Assembly: GCA_020137815.1 (NCBI GenBank)
Contig: CM035354.1
Coordinates: forward strand, 2,614,342 to 2,678,341
DNA from: Hormiphora californensis
Taxonomy: Eukaryota; Ctenophora; Tentaculata; Cydippida; Pleurobrachiidae
Length of the DNA: 64,000 bases
Reading direction: 5' to 3'
Part shown: piece by piece, positions 1 to 10,217 of the stretch
Numbering within the stretch: position 1 is the first letter of the stretch
How the letters are laid out: every line of letters begins with the position of its first letter
Translations under genes and position numbers: made by a program
Notes under the pieces: generated by a model
Database searches by the model: none
Told to the model about the DNA's origin: nothing
What the model saw: only the letters and a program-made list of their open reading frames with translations

Positions 1-40
1 CAATCAGGGACCAGTATTTTCTGATTCGGTCGGTTCCTAC
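1..40. mobile_element. Partial CACGTG MITE at window edge
   Basis: The window opens inside a copy of the same MITE (CAATCAGGGACCAGTATTTT then TCGGTCGGTTCCT). Only the right half is in view. Confidence 0.7.
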
Positions 41-182
41 TACAAACTAAAATAATATAAATTTACTGTTTACAAACTACAAACCGTCAGAATAAACTTT
101 GAAATGGACAACAACTACAAAACACACATTCAACAATAATAATCACAAAAACTTTCTCTTCAAATTCTTAAATGTTTGTTAT

Positions 183-954
183 TTAGTAAACTAAAACCTT
201 GACCAACTTTCCCCTGCTTTCCTGCCCGGGGGTGTACTGAATCTCAACACCTTCCACCCCGAACCCTTCTTTAAACTCCACGTGTAGGATAGTGAGGGAT
301 GTTAGGGGCTCCGTACTGAGGTCTCCGTTTAGTTGTCGTTCAAATGACTTCTCTAACCCGTTCTGCAAAATAACAGGTGATGTGTTAGTGGGGAATGAGG
401 GGCAAGGATGGTTAAAAACTAATGAAAAATTAAATCCCCATTTACAGGGTTTCAATAACCGTGTCTTTCGATTTGCCGATTTAATATCATGAATAGAGTA
501 TATTCATGATATAATTGACCCGTACGGTAAGTCAATACATACCAGGAACCAACCGAATCAGGAAATACTGATCCCTGATTGGCTGATAACCAGTCACGTG
601 ACCTAAATAACGAGTTCTGATTGGTTGTTTACTTGGTTCGGTCGGTTCCTGCTATTCATGATATAATTGACCCACGGTAAGTCTAATCAATACCTGGTTT
701 GTGAATGTGATGGATTCGATGAAGACTGCAGGTTCGTTGTAACGCGGTGTAGATGCTACTAGTACACCCTGTATCTCCTTAATTGTAAACTCCTGCTCGT
801 ATGTAAAATCCAGCTTACACTTATTTTCAGGCACTGCAACAAATAAATGGTTAGTTTTCCCCGAGTTTTCCCATACTGAGTCCAACGTGTAAATCGGTTG
901 ATATGAACAGACCATACTCGACCATCTCTTAGACATATTGATTACATGAAGCAC
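183..954 (-). CDS. Two-exon gene of unknown function (about 146 aa)
   Basis: Two minus-strand open exons join in phase. Exon 1 runs 954 to 694 and ends ACAAACCAG before a GTATTG donor; exon 2 runs 362 to 183 after a TTTTGCAG acceptor and ends in TAA. The product is about 146 residues with no signal peptide or membrane segment visible. It has alternating hydrophobic, beta-like stretches such as VFIESITFTNQ across the splice and LTSLTILHVEFKEGFG near the C terminus. A second in-frame ATG at 936 is an alternative start. The roughly 330-bp intron contains a complete copy of the CACGTG MITE (544-650). I do not recognise the family. The in-phase splice and full open exons make it likely to be a real gene, but more 5' exons are possible. 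Confidence 0.5.
544..650. mobile_element. CACGTG MITE copy (intronic)
   Basis: About 107 bp with terminal inverted repeats AGGAACCRACCGAA / TTCGGTCGGTTCCT and a central palindrome GTCACGTGAC between ATTGG (inverted CCAAT) motifs. It sits in the intron of the 183-954 gene. The same roughly 45-bp host sequence, starting ATTCATGATATAATTGACCC, lies on both sides of the element at about 495-543 and 653-697, so this locus also carries a local duplication. Confidence 0.8.
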
Positions 955-1140
955 CTGTTGGGCGGAGGATTATAATTTCAATCAGGGTCTTTCGAACAAT
1001 ATGATAAAGTGATACATGAGGCATCATAACATTTCAGTGATGACATCACACCGAACATGTAGTATATTAGGGACTAACGAGGTCTCACCTTTCTTAATTG
1101 GTTGATGAAGTTCTACTTTATTTCTACTCTATTTCAGAGA

Positions 1141-1153
1141 ACTGTGTGTGTGT

Positions 1154-1239
<86 letters not shown>

Positions 1240-1332
1240 AGAGATAGAGGGAAGAGATAGAGGGAGAGAGAGAGTAGAGGCGAGAGAGAGAAGAGAGAGA
1301 GAGAAGAGAGAGAGAGAGAGAAGAGAGAGACT
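1141..1332. repeat. (GA)n microsatellite
   Basis: Nearly pure GA dinucleotide tract with a few AGA/GGGA interruptions. No coding potential. The open frames through it encode only Ser-Leu repeats. Confidence 0.95.
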
Positions 1333-1566
1333 GATGATCCCGGATATCAAGTTTCTAGGATACAACTACCAGTGCCACCCACCCCCTAAACTCAATCACC
1401 CTCTCCCATCTGGTATAATGTATCCGGCCGGTACCCACCAGCTGCCACCATACACAGTTTTCTAATGGAGTCCTGTGTTCACCAACAACTCAGTTATTGT
1501 TGTTTGAGGTGGTAGGTCTCGAGTGAACTACCACCTCAAATATCAATTTCATGTTATCCCCCGCTC

Positions 1567-1828
1567 AATTGTTTGTTGTAGTTCCTGTTGTAGTTCCAGT
1601 TGTAGTTCCTGTTGTAGTTCCTGTTGTAGTTCCTGTTGTAGTTCCTGTTGTAGTTCCTGTTGTAGTTCCTGTTGTAGTTCCTGTTGTAGTTCCTGTTGTA
1701 GTTCCTGTTGTAGTTCCTGTTGTAGTTCCTGTTGTAGTTCCTGTTGTAGTTCCTGTTGTAGTTCCTGTTGTAGTTCCTGTTGTAGTTCCTGTTGTAGTTC
1801 CTGTTGTAGTTCCTGTTGTAGTTCCTGG
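1567..1828. repeat. 12-bp minisatellite (CCTGTTGTAGTT)n
   Basis: About 21 near-identical copies of a 12-bp unit. Because the unit is a multiple of three, several frames stay open through it. On the minus strand one frame (1896 to 1549) runs from a non-repetitive 24-residue start into a (ELQQ)n tract and then TIERGIT before a stop. That could be an expanded glutamine-rich exon, but there is no independent support for coding. Confidence 0.9.
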
Positions 1829-2160
1829 AATACTTTTTCATATTCCATGATGGAATTGGTTGGTAAACTTCCGTTTAGGGGACCTATTGGCACCATTTAG
1901 GAATTACATTGCCCCTATAAATTTCATGCTCAAAGTACGATTTGGAAGGATCGCTACGTATTCACTATCGCTACTTTTCACTATCCACATTCCACCTTTT
2001 ATATTAATACTATCCCTACTGCTCATTATGACACCCCTTGGTTACTAGTGCGGTAGTTTTAAGATATTTAGATGTAGACGTGTGGTTGTAATCTCTCTCT
2101 TGACAAATTTAACAGATCACCAACAGATCACCCCCAGGATGTAATGTTAGCCAATCCAGA

Positions 2161-2245
2161 AGGAACCGACCGAAACAAGTAAATAACCAATCAGTACTCG
2201 GTATTTAGGTCACGTGACTGGTTATCAGCCAATCAGGGACCAGTA
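2161..2245. mobile_element. Truncated CACGTG MITE copy
   Basis: Begins AGGAACCGACCGAA and carries GTCACGTGAC, but breaks off after GGGACCAGTA, without the expected right terminal repeat. The sequence that follows at once is the putative 5' end of the Ly6-like gene. Confidence 0.75.
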
Positions 2246-2290
2246 GATGATGAGGGAGGTGGTTCTCGTAGTGATACTCGTACTCAGTTT

Positions 2291-2997
2291 CCTGCTCTAC
2301 TAGATATGTATCTTGTTGGAGATATAATAGAGGATGACATTATGTCGGCAACACCATTCCAGTGTTACCAATGTAGTAGTGCAAGTCTTGATGAAGTAGG
2401 TACATTTTGTAGAACAGTTTGTATCTCTCTCTTTTTGGAGCCTGTTTAATAGTGAGATTATTAACCATAATAGCTCACAACTACATCCTCTAATATTTAT
2501 CAGGATCCCTACTCCCTTACTCCCAACTTTGCCGAACAACTCCAGTATCAAACGTGTGAGGAACCCTTACTGGTGAACTGCTCCCCATACGATTCTGGTT
2601 GTTACTCCGCAGAGTTCATGATTACTGACGATGAGACTACCCCTGATCAGCAGGTAAAAAATAACGCCTTTTGGTAACCGTACAATCGCTGTTTTTTTCT
2701 AACAGAGATCGAATCCTAGTACAGCCAAGCTGTAAAGTGTTAATATACAAATTCTCCATGTCTTTGATATGATATATATCAAGTATAAACCCCCTCCCCT
2801 TTAACCAATCTCCCTTAACCAACCTCCCTTAACCAATATCCCTTGACCAGGTACTGGAGAGAAGTCGAGCTAAAGGTTGTTACAATGCCGCACTAACCTG
2901 CCAAGCATACGCAGCACAACTTCAGAAAACAACTACCTTTTTACCCTATTGTAAAATCAAACACTGTTTTGGTGACAAGTGCAATGAGTTATTATAG
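2291..2997 (+). CDS. Ly6/uPAR (LU, three-finger) domain protein, three exons
   Basis: Three in-phase exons: up to 2395 (donor GTAGGT), 2504-2653 (acceptor TTTATCAG, donor GTAAAA) and 2851-2997 (acceptor TGACCAG, stop TAG). The mature region carries ten cysteines in the LU order. It starts FQCYQC and ends HCFGDKCNELL-stop, the C-terminal Cys-Asn that defines Ly6/uPAR/three-finger domains. Known LU proteins are secreted or GPI-anchored receptors and ligands. No hydrophobic GPI tail follows here, so a secreted product is inferred. The 5' end is unresolved. A signal-peptide-like sequence (MMREVVLVVILVLSFLLY) starts at 2247 but is in another frame and hits TAG; the Cys-rich frame is open upstream to the truncated MITE. 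Possible causes are a missing upstream exon, an indel in the consensus, or a decayed start. Exon 2 relics recur at about 7063-7200 and 11060-11200. Confidence 0.7.
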
Positions 2998-3169
2998 CAG
3001 ACATATTTGTGATCTGAATGAAACTTTATTGCCTAGCTCGACCCTCTTTTCGCGAGTTCAGCTACAAATGTAAAGGAATGGTTAGAACATAACACGGAAC
3101 TTTACTCGTCTAAGGGGAATGGCCGTATTTTTAATCTTATTTGTGCTTCAAAGACCTGTCAGATGGTTG

Positions 3170-4682
3170 TTATCTATATATTTGGATTTGTACATGTTCA
3201 AACTTACACACATGTTTTATAAGCCGTTCCATGAACTTGTTTACATCATCATGAACTGCCACCTTTGCAGCTCGATCGTAGTTGGTAGTTTGTTTGTTGC
3301 AGAGAACAAAACATCCTGCTTGGGAGGGTAGTTCACAGAATGGTGAAGTGCCCATACTACTACCTAAATAGGGGGAGGGACATCTGGTTACGAAGTCACC
3401 AGCCCTTTTATTGCATACAGCCATATTTTATTCTGAATAATGAGTTCAGAGCAAGAATTAAATAGGGAAGAAAATCGAAAAATACTGGGTTTGACCGGGA
3501 ATTGAACCAGGGACCTCTAGAGAGACATGCTCGGAGCTATAAACCACTAAGCTACCAAACCCATATTTTATTACCAAGAGGGACATCTGGTCAGAGGGAA
3601 ACTCTGATAGTGTATCTTGTCAGAAAGTATTAGAAAGTTCGGCGGAGACCATCGTGAGAGACGTGCGGTGTTCACACCGGCTAACACTAACCTAATACGA
3701 TAACGAGATCTGATTTCTCAGCTTCTTCCTGGGCTCGACGCAGCGGGCCTGGGGGTACCATTTGTCCGTACCTGAAATGTGGGGGGGGGACTAAATAAAT
3801 TATAGGTTGGAATGGGGAACAAATTAAATGTCTTATTCCTGTCTGTTTTCAGGTGAGATCCCCTCTTATCACAATCCCTGGGAGACACCAACCTGACTCC
3901 TGTTTTCTTTAGTTTCCCCTCACACCCCTCACACTTCCTGTGTAGGGCGGGTGTTATCACACCTCGTGTGTAACGGACCCTGCATTCCAGACACTCCTCT
4001 ATATATGCAGTCCCAAAGACATTGGCAGTCCGATCCCAGGGTGTTCCACTTTTTTGGTGCAAACCGTCGTGGTTCGATGTAACCACAAACCTGGTAAATA
4101 GGTAGACGTGTTCCACCCTGTCCCCACCCTGTCTCACCACGCACGGGGGAACAGAGAGTATAATAGAGCATATTGATCTAGTGTGGGGGTATTACTAAAT
4201 TAATAATAATTTAGTAGCAAATTAGTAATTTAGTATCAAATTAGTAGTTTAGTAGCAAATAAGTAGATTACTTGAATCGTTCATCATGCTTTAGAAGGAG
4301 AGAGATATATCGGTGTGCAGCAGTAGGCATCTTAGAATCCATATCTCTCTCCGATACTCCCATCTGGGCTATGTTGAGAGGTGCTTTATCAAGTCCCTTA
4401 TCGCCCTTGTAATCTGTAGAATGGGAAAATGTTAATTCCTGATTTCCATAACATTAATTTATCGGGAAAACATTTGGAACAAGTCAGTTAACGAGTAAAG
4501 ATGAGAAATTGCGTTTATCTAAGCTATCTCCTTCTCTCTCTCCCTCTCATACCCGGTATATTAGCAGCAGTAGATATACCAGCCCCCGTGAAGAAAACGA
4601 TATATCTAGATTTGTCCACTAGCGAGAATAACTTTGCGTACTTTTGATCCAGCTCTACGGAACTGTCAAAAAACTCGGTCAT
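3170..4682 (-). CDS. SIRT7/SIRT6-like sirtuin lacking the catalytic His, five exons
   Basis: Five minus-strand exons splice in perfect phase: 4682-4553, 4413-4272, 4090-3893, 3771-3692 and 3363-3170, giving 247 residues. Family hallmarks in order are FTGAGISTAANIPDYKG (NAD-binding GAG motif, IPDYRG equivalent), MPTAAH, VVTSNHDGLHQKSG (the QNxD loop equivalent), two CxxC pairs (ECLEC and KCEGC, the zinc ribbon), GVRYGQMVP, VIVLGSSM and CNKQTTNYD. The YIEEC and ALHR neighbourhood is closest to SIRT7. Sirtuins are NAD-dependent protein deacylases; SIRT7 is nuclear/nucleolar. Two key positions differ: the catalytic His of the HG motif is Phe (NVFGTAYIEEC, codon at 4015-4017), and the Gln of QN is Ser. 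The zinc ribbon is kept. The protein is short, with no extensions beyond the core. The ATG at 4682 is preceded in frame by stops. A catalytically inactive or altered sirtuin is inferred. Confidence 0.85.
3486..3563 (-). tRNA. tRNA-like sequence (probable pseudogene or SINE head) in sirtuin intron 4
   Basis: On the minus strand, GGGTTTGG at the start pairs with TCAAACCC at the end over 7-8 bp. An intact A box (TAGCTTAGTGG) and B box (GGTTCAATTCC) sit at tRNA-like spacing. Total length is about 77 nt with a following A. The anticodon arm does not fold into a clean 5-bp stem and the T stem has a mismatch, so I assign no anticodon and favour a tRNA pseudogene or SINE-derived head with its Pol III promoter boxes preserved. 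Confidence 0.45.
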
Positions 4683-4964
4683 GATATCTGTAGTTGGGTA
4701 TATCTATTAAAATATTGGGATAATCACTTGTTGCCTTGCTCGACCCTGTTTCCCTGGGTTTGAACAAAACAAGTAATCTTCTACTTTACTTCGAAAAAAT
4801 AAACACTCAATTTAGAAAAGATGAATTGCAAAATAAACATGAAGAATTTTTAGAACAGAATACAAAATACAAGGTGTAAATAGTTTTAACGTGATATATA
4901 AATAGATTGTAACGATAACTGTAAAAATAAATAAATATGTTACACCTGATGATAATAATACTAC

Positions 4965-5151
4965 AGTCGGACACCCGTCGGACCCCGATTTAGTGGCCCC
5001 CGATTTAGTGGCACCCCGATTTAGTGGCAGGATCATCTTCTATTCCCCCGATATAGGAAATTAACATTATTTGACCCCGATTTAGTGGACACCCCGATTT
5101 AGTGGACGAAACCCTTCCCCCCGAGGATGTCACAAATCGTGGTCCGACTAT
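4965..5151. mobile_element. Pogo/Tigger-like MITE (CAGTCGGACCCCGATTTA family)
   Basis: Ends resemble CAGTCGGAC...GTCCGACTR next to TA. The interior is built from repeats of CCCCGATTTAGTGGC and a CCCCGATATAGGAAATTAAC segment. Terminal CAGT and TA flanks suit the pogo/Tigger branch of Tc1/mariner. There is no transposase, so it is non-autonomous. Copies at 8620-8803 and 11779-11953 arose by tandem duplication of the host segment; independent copies lie at 21236, 36616 and 48626. Confidence 0.65.
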
Positions 5152-5295
5152 ACTACTTTATGTAGAACGTTGATTTATATTAACTTCTTTTTTATGATTT
5201 AAGTCGGATTTTTTGTCTTTATTGTGCACGGTGCAGCGTTTGCTTGTTATGTCCTAACCGGGCGGGGTGCACGAAACAGAGTCAACACGTAACAC

Positions 5296-6705
5296 CTAAC
5301 AGCATATCTTCTCCAATAGTTGGATGCCAGGTTCAAGAGTCATTATCACAACAGCAAACACGTAATCTCGCCCTCCCTTGATATCGTAAAGACTGAACAG
5401 TCGTCGAGAACCAATCCATAACCATACCACCGCCAAGGGAATCAGAAATAGTTGATAACTGATTCCAAACTGAAATAATTTTGAGATAAAACCTCGTGTG
5501 CACAACAACTACAAATCATTTTGGGAAAATATATCTTGAAAATCTCGCGATAAAAAACTTAAAACACAATTGTGTTTTAATGGCTCTTTAGCTCCGCCTC
5601 TTTATTTTGGGGGATGGGATAAAGGTCGCTGAATTAATTGTCACTTACTTTCAGATCAAAGATATAATCGAATCCATAGATTCCACCATAAACAGCATAC
5701 CAGATGACTTGACTCAAGAAAACTGACGCAACAGCCATACCACCAAGAATGACACACCAGGGAAAAATACTGAGCTCAGTTATTTTCCATTTGTTTTGGA
5801 GTGTGAACAAGGCGAGAGTGATGAAGACTAGGAGAAACGCAAAGGGGTATACTTCTGGGTACCCTCTATACGAAGTAAATGCGGGTGGAATCCATAGGAT
5901 CGATATGAACACCAACAAGATACTGTTAATCGTTGGATTATTTGCATTTATTTTTTTGTATCTTCCTGCCGAAACCTGAAATAAAAAACTAATGCTACGT
6001 TTATAACGAAAAAGTAAGCGGGGTGAATCAGTGACACCTCACAGTTACCCCTCTTCTCCCGCTGGAGCCATCACTGCCTTCTCAATTACCAAACGTTATG
6101 ATTTCTAAGTGTTACACACACACACACACACACACACAACAACTTACCAGCATAATTCCAAAAAATATAATGGCGAAGTAAGGTAGATAGGACGCCCAAT
6201 CAGTCATTAAGACTATAAAGGTGTATTGAATCAGAAGGTTAATTGCCACAATACAACTCCATTGTAAACACATCATAACGTACACCTTTCTTAGCACATC
6301 CGTTCGTTCCGGGGCTCCATGAAGAACTGGCACTACCGGCTGCTGGACGACCACGGTCGTGTGGGGACCGGGTGGTGGATATGGGGCTCCCGATGGATTG
6401 TAAGGCGGGACCCCTGGGGGATGGTAAGCCACCTGGGGTGGGGGGTAAGCCCCTTGATAGGGTGGATAAGTCCCCTGAGGTGGGTAAGCCCCCTGATGGG
6501 GAGGGTAGGCACCTTGATGGGGTGGGTAGGCACCCTGAGGTGGGAGGTAAGGACCCTGAGGTGGAGGGTAATCTCCTTTAGAGGCCCCTCCTAGAAGCGG
6601 ATGTGATGTTTGAGGGTCAGTCCCCGGCGGGAATTGTTTTTCCCCATCATTCCCCCCTACTACATCATCATAATCCGGAGGTGGTTCCGGGGGTGGTTCC
6701 GACAT
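5296..6705 (-). CDS. GRINA/Lifeguard (TMBIM, BAX inhibitor-1 family)-like protein, copy 1
   Basis: Exons 6705-6148, 5975-5649 and 5469-5296, all phase 0 with GTAAGT-type donors and TTTCAG acceptors, encode about 352 residues. The N-terminal ~130 residues are acidic, then Pro/Tyr/Gln-rich with repeats like YPPHQGA, as in GRINA (LFG1). RTDVLRKVYVMMCLQW starts the membrane region and matches the family's RKVY entry to TM1. About seven hydrophobic segments follow. The last exon (GRDYVFAVVIMTLEPGIQLL) matches the family's PEEYIFxALNIYLDIIYIF. Family members are ER/Golgi membrane proteins influencing calcium and apoptosis. At the usual paired Asp positions I see no Asp in the first and Glu-Pro (LEP) at the second. 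Copy 1 has more proline-rich repeats than copies 2 and 3 and keeps residues (YGFDYIFD) lost from their exon 2. Family assignment is by motif only. Confidence 0.65.
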
Positions 6706-6914
6706 GTATCCTAATTGAGAGTGGATAGTTAGATATGAGGATGGTCTAATAATGAAGCTACATATGTGACAAAATATTAGCTAATGTAATCAAATATATA
6801 CACACATCATAATATAGCATACACAAATTAGTCTGTTGATTCATCCAGTCGGAAGGAGTATTCTCTGATTATGGGGCTAATAAGTAATCAACCAACCATT
6901 ATATTCATTCCCTC

Positions 6915-7063
6915 TCAGTGGTCATCCGACATAATTGCCATATCTCGACGTGAACTTCGCCGTGGAATTCGACGAGGAATAGCAGGCGTTTGTAGTTATG
7001 AACGCCTGCTGCCCATGCCGCACGTGCCAATGTGCCGCGCACAGCAGGCGTTCATAACTACAA
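6915..7063. repeat. Palindromic segment upstream of Lifeguard copy 1
   Basis: Contains the inverted repeat GTAGTTATGAACGCCTGCTG / CAGCAGGCGTTCATAACTAC around a GC-rich loop with GCCGCACGTGCC. An almost identical copy is at 10914-11060. Both abut the Ly6 exon-2 relic, so it may be a small fold-back element inserted in that exon before the array was duplicated. Confidence 0.6.
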
Positions 7064-7200
7064 AGTTCATTATTACTGAAAATGAGACTACCCCTGATCA
7101 ACAGGTGAAAAATAACGCCTTTTGGTAGCCGTACAATCGCTGTCTTTCTCTAACAGAGATCGAATCCTGTAATGCAGCCGATCTGTAAAGGGTTAAGACA
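7063..7200 (+). pseudogene. Relic of Ly6 exon 2 and intron 2
   Basis: Matches 2606-2745: the end of Ly6 exon 2 (TTCATKATTACTGAMRATGAGACTACC), its donor and intron start. No other Ly6 exon is nearby. At its right end the sequence switches to the sirtuin exon 2/intron 1 border (AATCTGTAGAATGG, as at 4411), which marks a duplication junction. Confidence 0.7.
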
Positions 7201-7349
7201 CAAAATCTGTAGAATGGAAAAATGTTAATTCCTGATTTCCATAACATTAATTTATCGGGAAAAACATTTGGAACAGGTCAGTTAACGAGTAAAGATGAGA
7301 AATTGCGTTTATCTATCTCCTTCTCTCTCTCTTTCCCTCCCTCTCTCCC

Positions 7350-7503
7350 TCTCATACCCGGTATATTAGCAGCAGTAGATATACCCGCACCAACTTGAAG
7401 AAAACGATATATCTAGATTTATCCACTAGCGAGAATAACTTTGCGTACTTTTGATCCAGCTCTACGGAACTGTCAAAAAACTCGGTCATGATATCTGTAG
7501 TTG
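7350..7503 (-). pseudogene. Frameshifted relic of sirtuin exon 1 (copy a)
   Basis: Nearly identical to sirtuin exon 1 at 4553-4682, but a 2-bp net gain just before the NAD motif (TTCTTCAAGTTGGTGCGGG versus TTCTTCACGGGGGCTGG) breaks the frame in GAGIS. None of exons 2-5 follow. It is a by-product of the tandem duplication that multiplied the Lifeguard gene. Confidence 0.8.
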
Positions 7504-7514
7504 GGTATATATAC

Positions 7515-8349
7515 TAGGGTGTGCTATTTTTTCAAATGCCTAATTTAATTCAAAATTTCACTTGGTATCGGGTTAAATGAGCTCCTAGTACGATCATTCT
7601 AAAACATTTTATCACAAAGTTTTGGCTCTACCATGGCCCAATTACGTTGGCACGAGCTATGCCCATATATGGGCATATTAATTTCAAAAAGTCTGTTTTA
7701 GGGCGTGATTTCGAACAAAACACACATATAAATCGTCTCGTGACAACTTATACAACTGTTACTTTCAGTTTGAGTCTTCAGATATCCACTTTATGAACAA
7801 AAATAAAAATTTTTCTCCCTTTTTTTCTTGCTAATTTTACCAACTTGCAGAATCGTGGGGACGAATTTTAATTTTTTTCAGTTTTTTCTTGGTGGAAAGC
7901 AAATTTCGGTTGTAATCGACTAATTTTGGCCTGCGGAACACGATCCCGTTCATGAAAAAGCTCTCAAAATTTAAGAACATGTCCAAAATGAACATTTTTT
8001 GTCAAAAATGAACATTTTTTGTCAAAAATGAACATTTTTAGGTCAAAAATGAACTTTAGCATCATTTAATGATGCATATCAATTCTTGTCAGTTTCGAGG
8101 TGCTGAACACGATCCTGAACATAAAAAGTTGATATCAAGAACATGTCAAAAACTGGTGAAAACCACACATATTTCCCTGTTTTTACCATTTTTCGGTTAA
8201 AAACTACACTTTTTAAATCGCGATGCCAACGTAATTGACAAACACTATCTCGATTCTGTTTTGCTGATGTGATAGAGAATTGTCCATAGTTTCACATTAG
8301 CTAGATACTGAATGGCCTAGACGAAAAAAATTTGAAATAGCACACCCTA
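7515..8349. mobile_element. 835-bp hAT-like non-autonomous element with 8-bp TSD
   Basis: Terminal inverted repeats TAGGGTGTGCTATTT / AAATAGCACACCCTA are flanked by the direct repeat ATATATAC (7507-7514 and 8350-8357). The third unit of the array keeps the empty site (GGTATATATACCCAAT at about 11504), so both ends are exact. An 8-bp duplication and a TAGGG-type terminus suit hAT. It carries no ORF. The interior has three tandem copies of GTCAAAAATGAACATTTTT. Confidence 0.9.
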
Positions 8350-8619
8350 ATATATACCCAATAGATATATCTATTAAACTATTGGGATAATCACTTGTTG
8401 CCTTGCTCGACCCTGTTTCCCTGGGTTTGAACAAAACAAGTAATCTTCTACTTCGAAAAAATAAACACTCAATTTAGAAAAGATGAATTGCAAAATAAAC
8501 ATGAAGACTTTTTAGTACAGAAACAAAATACAAGGTGTAAATAGTTTTAACGTGATATATAAATAAATTGTAACGATAACTGTAAAAAGAAATAAATATT
8601 TTACACCTGTGACCTGATG

Positions 8620-8803
8620 ATGACCCGTCGGACCCCGATTTAGTGGCCCCCGATTAAGTGGCCCCCGATTTAATGGCAGGATCATCTTCTATTCCCCCGA
8701 TATAGGAAACTAACATTATTTGACCCCTTGATTTAGTGGACACCCCGATTTAGTGAGCGAAACCCTTTCCCCCGAGGATGTCACAAATCGTGGTCCGACT
8801 GTA
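8620..8803. mobile_element. Pogo-like MITE, array copy 2
   Basis: Tandem-array counterpart of the 4965 element with the same CCCCGATTTAGTGG repeats and a right end GTGGTCCGACTG. It moved with the host segment and was not inserted separately. Confidence 0.65.
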
Positions 8804-8949
8804 CTACTTTATGTAGAACGTTGATTTAACTTCTTTTTTATGATTAAAGTCGGATTTTTTTGTCTTTATTGTGCACGGTGCAGCGTTTGCTTGTTATGTC
8901 CTAACCGGGCGGGGTGCACGAAACAGAGTCAACAGTCAACACGTAACCC

Positions 8950-10217
8950 CTAACAGCATATCTTCTCCAATAGTTGGATGCCAGGTTCAAGAGTCATTAT
9001 CACAACAGCAAACACGTAATCTCGCCCTCCCTTGATATTGTAAAGACTGAACAGTCGTCGAGAACCAATCCATAACCATACCACCGCCAAGGGAATCAGA
9101 AATAGTTGATAACTGATTTCAAACTGAAATAATTTTGAGATAAAACCTCGTGTGCACGACAACTACAAATCATTCTGGGAAAATATATCTTGAAAATCTC
9201 GCGATAAAAAACTTAAAACACAATTGTGTTTTAATGGCTCTGTAGCTCCGCCTCTTTATTTTGGGGGATGGGATAAAGGTCGGAGGTCCCTGAATTAATT
9301 GTCACTTACTTTCAGCATACCACCAAAAACAGCATACCAGAAGACTTGACTCAAGAAAATTGACGCGACTGCCATACCACCAAGAAGCACACACCAGGGA
9401 AAAATACTGAGCTCAGTTATTTTCCATTTGTTTTGGATTGTGAACAAGGTGAGAGTGATGAAGACCAGGAGAAACGCAAAGGGGTATACTTCTGGGTACC
9501 CTCTATACGTAGTAAATGCGGGTGGAATCCATAGGATCGATATGAACACCAACAAAATGCTGTTAATCGTCGGACTATTTGCATTTATTTTTTTGTATCT
9601 TCCTGCCGAAACCTGAAATAAAAAACTAAAGCTATGTTTATAACGAAAAAGTAAGCGGGGTGAATCAGTGACACCCAGCTCTCCTCCCGTTGGAGCCATC
9701 ACTGCCTTCTCAATTACCAAACGTTATGATTTCTAAGTGTTACACACACACACACACAACAACAACTTACCAGCAGAATTCCAAAAAATATAATGGCGAA
9801 GTAAGGTAGATAGGACGCCCAATCAGTGAGTATAAAGAGTAAAAAGTCATGCCAGAAGAATTGAATCAGAAGGTTAATTGCCACAATACAACTCCATTGT
9901 AAACACATCATAACGTACACCTTTCTTAGCACATCCGTTCGTTCCGGGGCTCCATGAAGAACTGGCACTACCGGCTGCTGGACGACCACGGTCGTGTGGG
10001 GACCGGGTGGTGGATATGGGGCTCCCGATGGGTTGTAAGGCGGGACCCCTGGGGGATGGTAAGCCACCTGAGGTGGGGGGTAAGCACCTTTAGAGGCCCC
10101 TCCAAGAAGCGGATGTGATTTTTGAGGGTCAGTCCCCGGCGGGAATTGTTTTTCCCCATCATTGCCCCCTACTACATCATCATAATCCGGGGGTGGTTCC
10201 GAAGGTGGTTCCGACAT
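8950..10217 (-). CDS. GRINA/Lifeguard-like protein, copy 2
   Basis: Exons 10217-9771, 9612-9310 and 9123-8950 with the same phase-0 junctions as copy 1 encode about 307 residues. The proline-rich N terminus is much shorter, with most YPPHQGA-type repeats absent. The first membrane stretch differs from copy 1 (LIQFFWHDFLLFILTDWASYL). Exon 2 ends WYAVFGGMLK: a 24-bp in-frame loss next to the donor removes YGFDYIFD-type residues while keeping the splice site. All frames are open, so this is probably a functional paralogue. Confidence 0.65.

Noticed and set aside
9428-9616. 62-aa plus-strand ORF (and equivalents at 5749 and 12579)
   Set aside because: Antisense shadow of Lifeguard-like exon 2.
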